Positions 1-6,419 of a stretch of 7,011 bases of DNA are shown in pieces. The notes under the pieces are model-generated. The model was not told where the DNA came from and did not search any database. It saw only the letters and a list, made by a program, of their open reading frames with translations. A program made the position numbers and the translations under genes. Position 1 is the first letter of the stretch; each line of letters starts with the position of its first letter. Source of the DNA: Pseudomonadota bacterium (lineage in GTDB: Bacteria; Pseudomonadota; Alphaproteobacteria; Rhizobiales; Devosiaceae); contig JAEZBF010000384.1 of NCBI GenBank assembly GCA_023427545.1, forward strand, positions 1 through 7,011. The letters run 5' to 3'.

Positions 1-215
1 TCTATGACCTGCGTTTGGGGGCCGACGCAGTAGGAAAGGTCGGGCGCGACCGCAGCGAAGCGCCCGCGGGCGACGGCGACGGAGATGCCCGGGATGATCT
101 CGCCGGAATGGACGTTCACCCAGCGCCCGTTGGTCACCACCATGTCGGCAGGCCGCCGGCCCATCGCGACATCGACGAGATCCTTGGCGGCATCCTGCCA
201 GCTGGGTAACGACAC
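1..215 (-). CDS. ade: Adenine deaminase, N-terminal part (truncated by window edge)
   Basis: Adenine deaminase is a metal-dependent amidohydrolase that converts adenine to hypoxanthine and ammonia in the cytoplasm (purine salvage). Only the first 71 codons are visible; the catalytic metal-binding part lies outside the window. The minus-strand frame starts at a GTG (215-213) preceded by GGAG with about 8 nt spacing and reads MSLPSWQDAAKDLVDVAMGR, then a stretch with PADMVVTNGRWVNVHSGEI and IPGISVAVARGRFAAVAPD. This is the small beta-sandwich lead-in of amidohydrolases, with the adenine-deaminase pattern 'G-x-x-x-A-D-hydrophobic-N-G ... V-x-x-G-E-I'. An ATG 17 codons further in (MGRRPAD) is a possible but less likely start, because the upstream residues fit the helical N-terminus of the family. 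Its upstream region carries a palindromic repeat and three tandem GGTG units (229-240). Another amidohydrolase, such as a dihydroorotase-like enzyme, cannot be fully excluded from so short a piece. Confidence 0.75.
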   Translation of the reverse strand, partial: MSLPSWQDAAKDLVDVAMGRRPADMVVTNGRWVNVHSGEIIPGISVAVARGRFAAVAPDLSYCVGPQTQVI

Positions 216-280
216 GCGGTTCTCTCCAGGTGGGTGGGTGCGCGTTGAGCAGTACCTGCCACCGCCTGAGCGTGTGGCCT

Positions 281-314
281 GCCGGGTCCTCGGGTCAAGC
301 CCGAGGATGACGGG
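281..314. repeat. Dispersed palindromic intergenic repeat (hairpin)
   Basis: Positions 287-294 (TCCTCGGG) and 300-307 (CCCGAGGA) form a perfect 8-bp stem around the 5-nt loop TCAAG, followed by the ATGACGG typical of this repeat. Closely similar palindromes occur many times between genes in alphaproteobacterial genomes; this is recalled knowledge and the copy number in this genome was not measured. It lies between the rlpA terminator and the adenine deaminase start, so it would be in the upstream or leader region of that gene. No T tract follows, so it is unlikely to be a classical terminator. Confidence 0.6.
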
Positions 315-353
315 CGGTGGAGGTGGAGAGTAGGTGCCCTATCCAAAGGCGAG

Positions 354-390
354 AAACGAAAAGGCCGCCCCGGCGTGGGGCGGCCCTTTT
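354..390 (-). terminator. Rho-independent terminator of the rlpA-like gene
   Basis: A perfect 9-bp GC stem (GGCCGCCCC at 363-371 with GGGGCGGCC at 377-385) closes a 5-nt loop. Read on the minus strand it is followed by TTTTCGTTT (362-354). It lies about 60 bp downstream of the stop of the minus-strand rlpA-like gene and upstream of the adenine deaminase gene, so it should separate these two same-strand genes into different transcripts. A shorter TTTT on the plus-strand side (387-390) means it could also stop plus-strand readthrough. Confidence 0.85.
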
Positions 391-447
391 GCCTGCTGCG
401 TCTTCAGGCGTTCGTCGCACCGCAGCCCGCCGGCCGCGACACTCTGT

Positions 448-813
448 TTAGACCTGCGTGATGCAGACCTTGGTGGTTCCCCGGTTACGGAAGCCCAGCT
501 TGGTGGCGGCCGCCTTGGAGAGATCGATGATCCGGCCCCCGTGATAGGGTCCCCGATCGTTGATGGTCACGCGGATCGATTTCCCCGTCCCCTGATCCAC
601 CACTTTGACGACAGTCCCGAACGGCAGGGACTTGTGTGCGGCCGTCATGGCATTCTGGTTGAACCTCACTCCGGAGGCGGTCTTGTTGCCGTTGAAGCCG
701 GGGCCATACCAAGATGCACCCCCGCATTGATTGCCGCCCGCAAATGTAGATGTGGTTACAACTGGAGAAAGGCCAGTAACCAGAACGGCGGCTACAACGA
801 TGTGCTTAATCAA
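448..813 (-). CDS. Secreted RlpA-like double-psi beta-barrel protein
   Basis: This 121-residue protein has an N-terminal signal peptide (residues 1 to about 25: MIKHIVVAAVLV..., cleavage likely after TFA) and one DPBB domain (about 31-120) of the RlpA family, whose longer members are septal lytic transglycosylases cutting peptidoglycan glycan strands that lack stem peptides. Family landmarks are GGASWYGPGF, NGNKTASG, NAMTAAHKSLPFGT (His60), INDRGPYHGGRIIDLS (Asp86) and a C-terminal beta-strand TTKVCITQV. Cys30 and Cys117 could pair in the periplasm. It has no SPOR domain and no lipobox, so it is a minimal exported version. At the usual TASG-E-x-F position it has Val49 instead of Glu. The start is a TTG (813-811): an in-frame TGA lies four codons upstream and no ATG or GTG precedes the signal peptide. 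The only SD-like sequence, AGTAGG, abuts the TTG, which suggests weak initiation. Enzymatic activity is uncertain; it may be a binding protein. Confidence 0.85.
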   Translation of the reverse strand: MIKHIVVAAVLVTGLSPVVTTSTFAGGNQCGGASWYGPGFNGNKTASGVRFNQNAMTAAHKSLPFGTVVKVVDQGTGKSIRVTINDRGPYHGGRIIDLSKAAATKLGFRNRGTTKVCITQV

Positions 814-1089
814 CCTACTGTCTCACGCTAGTTACGAACGAGGCTGGCGTGATCGTCGGTTGTGGCCAGATTGTGAAAAGGTGTGAAGGAACCTTTTCCG
901 AGGTCGATTTTTCCGGTCCGGCAGCCGGATGTGTTGCGTGACCGCACCACAAGACTCATTGAGCCGATGAGTCAACCCTAACCTGTGTTGCCCCATTTCC
1001 GGGGGTCAGCAGGCCTGATTTGACCAATTGATAAAAAATCGGGGTAGCGGTACCGTTTCCCCTTTGGTGCCCTGGGGAGAGGGGGAGTG
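814..1089. promoter_or_regulatory. Divergent intergenic region between rlpA-like gene and preT
   Basis: This 276-bp stretch separates two divergent genes and must hold promoters for both. I see no convincing coding frame. Contents: a weak inverted repeat GAAAAGG (875-881) with CCTTTTC (892-898); an AT-rich run around 1019-1040 containing TTGACC (1020-1025) and GATAAAAAAT (1030-1039), the best place for a preT promoter although no well-spaced -35/-10 pair is visible; and a 22-bp imperfect palindrome at 1041-1062. Purine-rich sequence (GGGGAGAGGGGGAG, 1074-1087) just before preT supplies its ribosome binding site. Confidence 0.5.
1041..1062. promoter_or_regulatory. Operator-like 22-bp imperfect palindrome upstream of preT
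   Basis: The segment begins GGGG, ends CCCC and is centred on the perfect 8-bp core CGGTACCG (1048-1055). Comparing it with its own reverse complement gives 18 of 22 matching positions. It sits between the AT-rich putative promoter stretch and the preT ribosome binding site, about 27 bp before the start codon. That placement suits a repressor site of the TetR or GntR kind, as often controls pyrimidine catabolic genes, or a leader hairpin. No regulator gene is visible in the window, so the binding protein is unknown. Confidence 0.35.
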
Positions 1090-2475
1090 ATGGCTGAAGG
1101 TACGCTCAAGAACGGGATATGGCCGAGCCGGCTCGACCCCGATCAGTACGTCGCCAACTTCGCCGACCTGCACCCGCCTCTGGCCAAGCACGAGGCGATC
1201 GTCGAAGCCGACCGCTGCTACTTCTGCTTCGACGCGCCGTGCATGAACGCCTGCCCGACCGAGATCGACATCCCGCTGTTCATCCGGCAGATCGAGAACG
1301 GCAATCCGCTCGGCGCGGCCGAGACGATCTTCGAGCAGAACATCCTCGGGGGCATGTGCGCCCGCGTATGCCCCACGGAGACGCTCTGCGAGGAAGCCTG
1401 CGTGCGCGAGTACGCCGAGGGTAAGCCGGTCAAGATCGGCCGGCTCCAGCGCTACGCGACCGACGTGGCGATGAGCGAGGGCGTGCAGTTCTTCGAGCGG
1501 GCGCCAGAGACCGGCCGGCGCATTGCCGTTGTCGGAGCCGGGCCCGCGGGCCTTGCTTGCGCCCACCGGCTCAGCATGCACGGCCACGAGGTGACGATCT
1601 TCGACGCGCGGCCTAAGCCGGGCGGGCTCAACGAATACGGCATCGCCTTCTACAAGACGCCGGGCGATTTCGCGCAGGCGGAAGTGGACTATGTCCTCGG
1701 GATCGGCGGCATCACTGTCGAGAATGGCATGGCGCTGGGCCGCGACTTCTCGCTCGATGATCTTCTCGCCAGGTTCGACGCCGTGTTTCTGGGCGTAGGG
1801 CTGGGCGCCACCAATGCGCTGAACACCGAAGGCGAGTTGGCCGAGGGCTCGATGGACGCCATCGATTTCATTGCGGAGCTGCGGCAGGCCGAAGACCTTG
1901 CCGCGTTGCCGATCGGGCGGCGCGTGGTGGTCATCGGCGGCGGCATGACGGCGATCGACGTGGCGGTGCAGGCCAAGCTGCTGGGCGCCGAGGAGGTGAC
2001 CATCGCCTACCGCCGCGGGCAGGAGCAGATGAACGCCTCGCTCTTCGAGCAGGAGCTGGCGGCGAGTCGCGGCGTGACCATCCGCCATTGGCTGGCGCCC
2101 CGCCGCGTGCTGACCGAGAATGGCGCCGTCTCCGGCATCGAGCTCGAGTACACCGAACTCGTGGACGGCAAGCTGACGGCGCGGGGCGAAACCACGATCA
2201 TCCCCGCCGACCAGGTGTTCAAGGCGATCGGCCAGAAGCTCGAAAAGCGGCCTGAGCTGACGCTCTCGGGCGGCAAGATCGAGACCGACGGCGAGGGCTG
2301 CACCTCGATGGCCAAGGTCTGGGCCGGCGGCGACTGCGCCGTGGGCGGCGAGGACCTCACCGTCAACGCCGTGCGGCAGGGCCGCGACACCGCCGAGAGC
2401 ATCAACCGCTACCTGACCGCCGGCGCGATCGTGTCCGAACTGGCGGCCATCGAGGAGGTTCGCGTCAATGGCTGA
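1090..2475 (+). CDS. preT: NAD-dependent dihydropyrimidine dehydrogenase subunit PreT
   Basis: This 461-residue electron-input subunit works with PreA. It oxidises NADH through FAD and feeds electrons over Fe-S clusters for reduction of uracil or thymine to the 5,6-dihydro form (cytoplasm, first step of reductive pyrimidine degradation). The N-terminal alpha-helical Fe-S domain has C43-x2-C46-x4-C51-x3-C55 for one cluster, and C94, C100, C104 with Gln120 (IGRLQRYATD) for the second. Their spacing matches the Cys/Cys/Cys/Gln set of mammalian dihydropyrimidine dehydrogenase. An FAD Rossmann motif GAGPAGLACAHRL follows at 149-161, with KPGGL at 176-180. The second dinucleotide site is VVVIGGGMTAIDVA (279-292) ending in AYRRG (306-310), and the C-terminal FAD motif is WAGGDC (411-416). 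Start: ATG at 1090; a GTG directly before it (1087) shares the same SD region and would add one residue. The last 8 bp overlap preA. The general fold is shared with the glutamate synthase small subunit, but the preA partner settles the call. Confidence 0.95.
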   Translation: MAEGTLKNGIWPSRLDPDQYVANFADLHPPLAKHEAIVEADRCYFCFDAPCMNACPTEIDIPLFIRQIENGNPLGAAETIFEQNILGGMCARVCPTETLCEEACVREYAEGKPVKIGRLQRYATDVAMSEGVQFFERAPETGRRIAVVGAGPAGLACAHRLSMHGHEVTIFDARPKPGGLNEYGIAFYKTPGDFAQAEVDYVLGIGGITVENGMALGRDFSLDDLLARFDAVFLGVGLGATNALNTEGELAEGSMDAIDFIAELRQAEDLAALPIGRRVVVIGGGMTAIDVAVQAKLLGAEEVTIAYRRGQEQMNASLFEQELAASRGVTIRHWLAPRRVLTENGAVSGIELEYTELVDGKLTARGETTIIPADQVFKAIGQKLEKRPELTLSGGKIETDGEGCTSMAKVWAGGDCAVGGEDLTVNAVRQGRDTAESINRYLTAGAIVSELAAIEEVRVNG

Positions 2476-3805
2476 CCTGCGCAACGACTTCGTCGGCATC
2501 AAGTCGCCCAACCCGTTCTGGCTGGCTTCGGCGCCGCCGACCGACAAGGCCTACAACGTCGAGCGGGCGTTCAAGGCCGGTTGGGGCGGGGTGGTGTGGA
2601 AGACGCTGGGCGAAGAAGGACCGCCGGTCGTCAACGTCAACGGCCCGCGATACGGCGCGATCTGGGGCAACGACCGCCGCGTCATCGGCTTCAACAACAT
2701 CGAGCTCATCACCGACCGCGACCTGCAGCGCAACCTTCAGGAGATGAAGCAGATCAAGATGGCCTGGCCCGACCGGGCGCTGATTGCTTCTATCATGGTG
2801 CCGTGCGAGGAGAACGCCTGGAAGGCCATCCTGCCATTGGTCGAGGAGACAGGCGCTGACGGCATCGAGCTGAACTTCGGCTGCCCGCATGGCATGAGCG
2901 AGCGCGGCATGGGCGCCGCCGTGGGCCAGGTGCCCGAATACGTGGAAATGGTCGTGCGCTGGTGCAAGCAGTATTCGCGCATGCCGGTGATCACCAAGCT
3001 GACGCCGAACGTTACCGATATCCGCCGCCCGGCGCGCGCCGCGCATAGCGGCGGGACCGACGCGGTGTCGCTGATCAACACCATCAACTCGATCACCAAT
3101 GTCGATCTCGACCTGATGGCGCCGATGCCCACGATCGACGGGAAGGGGACGCATGGGGGGTATTGCGGTCCGGCGGCAAAACCAATTGCACTTCATATGG
3201 TTGCGGAGATTGCGCGCGATCCGGAGACGCTCGGTTTGCCGATTTCCGGAATCGGTGGGATCACCACCTGGCGCGACGCGGCCGAGTTCATGGCCCTCGG
3301 CGCCGGGAACGTGCAGGTCTGCACCGCGGCTATGGTCTACGGCTTCAAGATCGTCGAGGAGATGATCTCGGGGCTGTCCAACTGGCTGGACCAGAAGGGC
3401 TACCGCACCCTCGACGAGTTCATCGGCCGCGCCAGCCGCAACGTCACCGACTGGCAGTACCTCAACCTCAATTACGTCACCAAGGCGCGGATCAACCAGG
3501 ACCTCTGCATCAAGTGCGGCCGCTGCCACATCGCCTGCGAGGACACCAGCCACCAGGCGATCCGCAAGGAGAAGGACGGCGTCCGCTTCTTCGAGGTGAT
3601 GGACGACGAATGCGTGGGCTGCAATCTCTGCGTCAACGTCTGCCCGGTCGAGGACTGCATCACGATGGAAGCGCTCGCGCCCGGCATGCTCGACGAGCGG
3701 ACGGGCAAGGTGGTGCCGGCCGAATACGCCAACTGGACGACGCACCCCAACAACCCGATGGCCAAGCCCCCGGTCAGCCACAGCGTCGTGGAACCGGCGG
3801 AGTAG
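2468..3805 (+). CDS. preA: NAD-dependent dihydropyrimidine dehydrogenase subunit PreA
   Basis: This 445-residue catalytic subunit reduces uracil or thymine at FMN using electrons from PreT. Residues about 1-320 form a dihydroorotate-dehydrogenase-like TIM barrel: IKSPNPFWLASAPPTDK near the start, a FMN-site lysine in VVWKTLG (Lys45), the active-site loop ELNFGCPHGMSERGMG with the presumed catalytic Cys139, ITKLTPNVTDIR (175-186) and GIGGITTW with the GAGNVQVCTA phosphate-binding end (about 261-287). The C-terminal ferredoxin domain has two 4Fe-4S motifs: C347, C350, C353, C357 and C382, C385, C388, C392 (CVGCNLCVNVCP). The start ATG overlaps the preT end by 8 bp and has GAGGAGG (2453-2459) 8 nt upstream inside preT, so the pair is probably translationally coupled and made in equal amounts. 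Length and motifs are complete. Codons 229-263 show strikingly different third-base use from both flanks. The gene ends 6 bp from a convergent gene. Confidence 0.96.
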   Translation: MADLRNDFVGIKSPNPFWLASAPPTDKAYNVERAFKAGWGGVVWKTLGEEGPPVVNVNGPRYGAIWGNDRRVIGFNNIELITDRDLQRNLQEMKQIKMAWPDRALIASIMVPCEENAWKAILPLVEETGADGIELNFGCPHGMSERGMGAAVGQVPEYVEMVVRWCKQYSRMPVITKLTPNVTDIRRPARAAHSGGTDAVSLINTINSITNVDLDLMAPMPTIDGKGTHGGYCGPAAKPIALHMVAEIARDPETLGLPISGIGGITTWRDAAEFMALGAGNVQVCTAAMVYGFKIVEEMISGLSNWLDQKGYRTLDEFIGRASRNVTDWQYLNLNYVTKARINQDLCIKCGRCHIACEDTSHQAIRKEKDGVRFFEVMDDECVGCNLCVNVCPVEDCITMEALAPGMLDERTGKVVPAEYANWTTHPNNPMAKPPVSHSVVEPAE

Positions 3806-3814
3806 GGCGCCCTA
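3803..3814. repeat. 12-bp perfect palindrome joining two convergent stop codons
   Basis: TAGGGCGCCCTA is its own reverse complement. Its left TAG is the preA stop, and its right CTA is the TAG stop of the minus-strand small gene. It has no loop and no T tract, so it is a poor terminator; no other terminator separates the two convergent genes, so their transcripts probably overlap. Confidence 0.6.
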
Positions 3815-3997
3815 GCCGCTGAGCCTGGTGCCGAGCTCGTCGAGCTGCTGCATGCAGTCCTGTATCTCGGACTTGAGGGCCCGGCGCTGGCTGGGGCTCA
3901 TGCCGGGCTTGGCGCCGGGCCGCAGCGCCTGATTGACCACCTCGGTCAACGTCTCGATCTCGCGCCTCAGCCGCACCATTTCCGTCGCCGCCGCCAT
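3812..3997 (-). CDS. Small hypothetical protein with predicted coiled-coil helices
   Basis: This is a 61-residue protein I do not recognise. It is soluble, with no signal peptide, membrane helix or cysteine pair. Residues 5-26 (TEMVRLRREIETLTEVVNQA) and 36-59 (SQRRALKSEIQDCMQQLDEL) have heptad-like spacing of Leu/Val/Ile/Met and look like two amphipathic helices joined by a Pro/Gly-rich turn (about 27-35, RPGAKPGMS), i.e. a helical hairpin. The start at 3997 is chosen because AGGGAA sits about 7 nt upstream and the helix begins there; the frame stays open further upstream to 4171, but that stretch reads as low-quality Pro/Ser-rich sequence and would overlap the divergent gene. A possible -10 (TATAGG, minus strand, about 4027-4032) lies upstream. 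It is convergent with preA, 6 bp apart, and divergent from the MFS-HEAT gene. It may be a structural or regulatory partner, but there is no evidence for a function. Confidence 0.65.
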   Translation of the reverse strand: MAAATEMVRLRREIETLTEVVNQALRPGAKPGMSPSQRRALKSEIQDCMQQLDELGTRLSG

Positions 3998-4124
3998 CGT
4001 CTTGTTCCCTAGCTGGTTTTTGCGGGTCCTATAGCACGGCCCGTCTGGACTGTTGCGCGAACCGCGTGTGATCAAAGGATAGGGGAGGCTGTCCGGTTCC
4101 GCGGACGGCGGGGAGGCAGGGTCG
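3998..4124. promoter_or_regulatory. Divergent promoter region, small coiled-coil gene / MFS-HEAT gene
   Basis: These 127 bp separate two divergent starts. Toward the MFS-HEAT gene, TTGCGC (4053-4058) followed after 17 bp by AGGATA (4076-4081) is the best, still weak, promoter match. A small hairpin GTCCG...CGGAC (about 4091-4106) and a good SD (GGGAGG, 4111-4116, 8 nt before the ATG) follow. Toward the minus-strand gene, TATAGG is a plausible -10 without a good -35. Confidence 0.35.
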
Positions 4125-6419
4125 ATGACCGCGCAGGGGATGGAAGGGGCGGGAAGCGCAGCCGGCTCCATCCAGTCGGACTACGACAAGGTCCGGCGCA
4201 TCCCGTTCCTCTACGCCTTCAACGCGGTCAACACGGCTGCACTGCTTTGCACGGTAGGAACGCCGCTGGCGCTCTATGCCGCCGAGCTCGGCATCGAGAA
4301 GGGCCGCATCGGCATCCTTGCCGGGCTGATGCCGTTCGCGCAGCTGTTCTGCGTCTTCTTCCTGCCCATCGTCGTCCAGTTCAGCCAGCGGATCGTCACC
4401 GCGACGGGCTACGGCGTGCGCCATCTCTTCCTGATCTCGTGGTTCGCCGCGCCGTGGCTGGCCTCGCCCGAGCACGCTTTCTGGCTGCTTTTCGTCTCGA
4501 TGAGCATCTTCGCCCTCCTGCGCAGCCTCGCCGAAACGGCGATCTGGCCCTGGTCGCAGGAGTACCTGCCGCGGCAGATGCGCGGCCGGATCAACGGCAT
4601 TACCTGGATGGTGATGCTGCCGGTTGCCCTGATCGGATCGCTGCTCATCCAGTTCTGGCTCGACAGCCGGACCGGGATCGACCGCTTCTTTCCGGTGTTC
4701 GCAGTCGGGATCGTGTGTGGTGTGACGAGCGTGTCGCTGCTGCTGGGGCTTCGCGGCGGCCAGCCGCGGCCGGACTCGCCGCGCGGGCTCGATGCCATCA
4801 AGGCGATGCGCGGACCGATCCGCGACGGCGGCTTCTGGCTCTACCTCTACTCCTCGGGGACGCAGTATTTCGCCTACACCGCGATCAACCTCTTCCTCAT
4901 CCTGTTCTTTCGCGAGCGGCTGGGGCTGAGCTCGGGCGCGCTGGTGACGCTGACTGCCTTTGCCTTGCTCGGCGGCGCGCTGGGCGGCCTCGTCGCGGGC
5001 TGGTTCGTCGACCGCTACGGCACGCGCGCGATCCGCGTCACGCTGCAGGGCCTGCAGGTCATGCTGCTGCTCTCGCTGCTGCTGATCGGTCCCAATGCAC
5101 CGGCGCCGGAATTCCTTGCGGGCGCCGTCTTCTTCCTCGTCGGGCTGCTGTTCCAGAGCAGCATCGCGGCGGGCAGCATCTACATGCTCAACTACGTGCC
5201 GCCCGCCCAGAAGGAGAACTACATGACGCTGGCCTATGCCAGCGACGGGCTGATCGGCGGCGGCGCGACGTTCCTTGCGGGCATCCTGCTGCAGGTGCTC
5301 AACCAGAACCAGCTCGCCCCGTTCGGCACCGCGATCGACAGTTACGGGCTGCTGTTCATCCTCATCGCGCTCGTGGTCGCAAGCTCGGCGACGGCGTTCG
5401 CATTGCTGCGCGAGGAGGGCGGCACGGGGGTCGTTGCGTTCTTCGGCTATTTCCGGCGCGGCAGCGCGATGCGCGCGTTCCTCACCATCCCGCGCTATGC
5501 CGCCCTCACCTCGGAGGAGCGGCGGCAGGAGCTGACCTACGGCTACGGCGGGACCCGCAGCGCCTTCGTCAAGGAGGAACTGATCGCCGCGCTCTCCGAC
5601 CCCAGCTTCGACGTCCGGCACGAGGCGATCCTGTCGCTGGGGCATCTGCCGCCGAGCCCGGCGGTGATCCGCGCGCTGGAATCCATGCTGCGCTACGAGG
5701 GCCTGGTGGAGCTGCAATACGCCGCTCTGGGCGCGCTCGGCCGGCTCAAGGCGAGCGAGAGCGCGCCGCGCATCGCAACCTTCCTCGAAAGCAGCAATCC
5801 GCTGCTGCGGGCCCGCGCCATCCGCACCCTCGGCGATATCCGCGACGAGCGCTACCTCCCAACGATCCAGACCCTGCTGCGCGAGGATGCCGAGATCGAC
5901 TGCCGGCTCGCTGCGGTGTCCGCCCTCGGCAAGTTCCGCGACACGACCAGCATTCCGGAGCTGGTCGCGATCTACCGCGAGCTCGCGGGCGACGAGGTCA
6001 GCATGGCCGGCGAGCCGCGCAGCAAGGTCGTGCTGCTGGCGCTCGCCAAGATCCTCGGACTGGAGGAGGCGTTCTCGCGCGAATGGCGGCTGGAGGAGCG
6101 CCAGACCGGCTACCGGCTCCCCGGTCTGGTCGAACGGCTTGCGGCTACCGTGCGGCGCATCTCCGATCCTGCCGCGCCCGAGCTGGCGCGCGGCCTCGCC
6201 GCCACCGCCGAAGGCCTGGGGCAGAACCGTACTGCCGAGACCTACGCCGCCATGCACGCGTTGCGCCCGCTGGTCGAAGCGAACTCCGGGCGCTCCGCCG
6301 GGCTCCTGCTGCCGGTGCTCAAGGGCACGAGCGACATTGCAACGCCGCACCGCGCGCTGGTCGTCCTGCTGGCGCTGGCGCTGCGGCGCGTCCTCAGCGG
6401 GGAGGGAGAGGCACAATGA
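4125..6419 (+). CDS. MFS-type membrane transporter fused to C-terminal HEAT repeats
   Basis: This is a 764-residue inner-membrane protein. Residues about 28-430 contain twelve hydrophobic segments (roughly 30-53, 61-88, 98-113, 117-138, 158-178, 189-208, 237-262, 270-292, 302-322, 327-346, 368-391, 404-428), with a charged central loop at about 209-236, the 6+6 layout of the major facilitator superfamily. The second half has a clear motif-A loop, GWFVDRYGTRA (292-302); the first-half equivalent is degenerate. WPWSQEYLPRQMRGRINGIT (141-160) resembles the W...P...RGR loop of MFS_1 proteins. From about 478 to 645 there are four to five HEAT repeats, each a helix pair ending in D-x-x-x-R-x-x-A-x-x-x-L-G type sequence (VRHEAILSLGHL, LQYAALGALGRL, LRARAIRTLGDI, CRLAAVSALGKF). 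Residues 650-764 are helical and unassigned. With twelve helices the HEAT part should be cytoplasmic, so it may bind a partner or gate transport. Substrate unknown. The start has GGGAGG 8 nt upstream. Probably cotranscribed with the DoxX gene. Confidence 0.85.
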   Translation: MTAQGMEGAGSAAGSIQSDYDKVRRIPFLYAFNAVNTAALLCTVGTPLALYAAELGIEKGRIGILAGLMPFAQLFCVFFLPIVVQFSQRIVTATGYGVRHLFLISWFAAPWLASPEHAFWLLFVSMSIFALLRSLAETAIWPWSQEYLPRQMRGRINGITWMVMLPVALIGSLLIQFWLDSRTGIDRFFPVFAVGIVCGVTSVSLLLGLRGGQPRPDSPRGLDAIKAMRGPIRDGGFWLYLYSSGTQYFAYTAINLFLILFFRERLGLSSGALVTLTAFALLGGALGGLVAGWFVDRYGTRAIRVTLQGLQVMLLLSLLLIGPNAPAPEFLAGAVFFLVGLLFQSSIAAGSIYMLNYVPPAQKENYMTLAYASDGLIGGGATFLAGILLQVLNQNQLAPFGTAIDSYGLLFILIALVVASSATAFALLREEGGTGVVAFFGYFRRGSAMRAFLTIPRYAALTSEERRQELTYGYGGTRSAFVKEELIAALSDPSFDVRHEAILSLGHLPPSPAVIRALESMLRYEGLVELQYAALGALGRLKASESAPRIATFLESSNPLLRARAIRTLGDIRDERYLPTIQTLLREDAEIDCRLAAVSALGKFRDTTSIPELVAIYRELAGDEVSMAGEPRSKVVLLALAKILGLEEAFSREWRLEERQTGYRLPGLVERLAATVRRISDPAAPELARGLAATAEGLGQNRTAETYAAMHALRPLVEANSGRSAGLLLPVLKGTSDIATPHRALVVLLALALRRVLSGEGEAQ

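Noticed and set aside
281..314. CRISPR repeat unit
   Set aside because: Only one copy is present, with no spacer-repeat periodicity; it fits a dispersed intergenic palindrome.
334..831. 165-codon plus-strand frame across the terminator and the rlpA-like gene
   Set aside because: Runs antisense through a clear terminator and a recognisable secreted-domain gene; no SD.
1020..1048. Sigma-70-type promoter TTGACC with a 17-bp spacer before preT
   Set aside because: The hexamer at the correct spacing (GGTAGC) does not resemble a -10; kept only as part of the general regulatory region.
1006..2547. 513-codon minus-strand frame opposite preT
   Set aside because: Low-complexity His/Arg/Ala/Gly-rich shadow of preT; no start signal or family resemblance.
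2465..3781. 438-codon minus-strand frame opposite preA
   Set aside because: Shadow of preA; the plus strand encodes a full-length enzyme with all expected motifs.
3998..4171. Upstream extension of the small coiled-coil gene to 119 residues
   Set aside because: The extra stretch is Pro/Ser-rich, would overlap the MFS-HEAT start, and the ATG at 3997 has its own SD.
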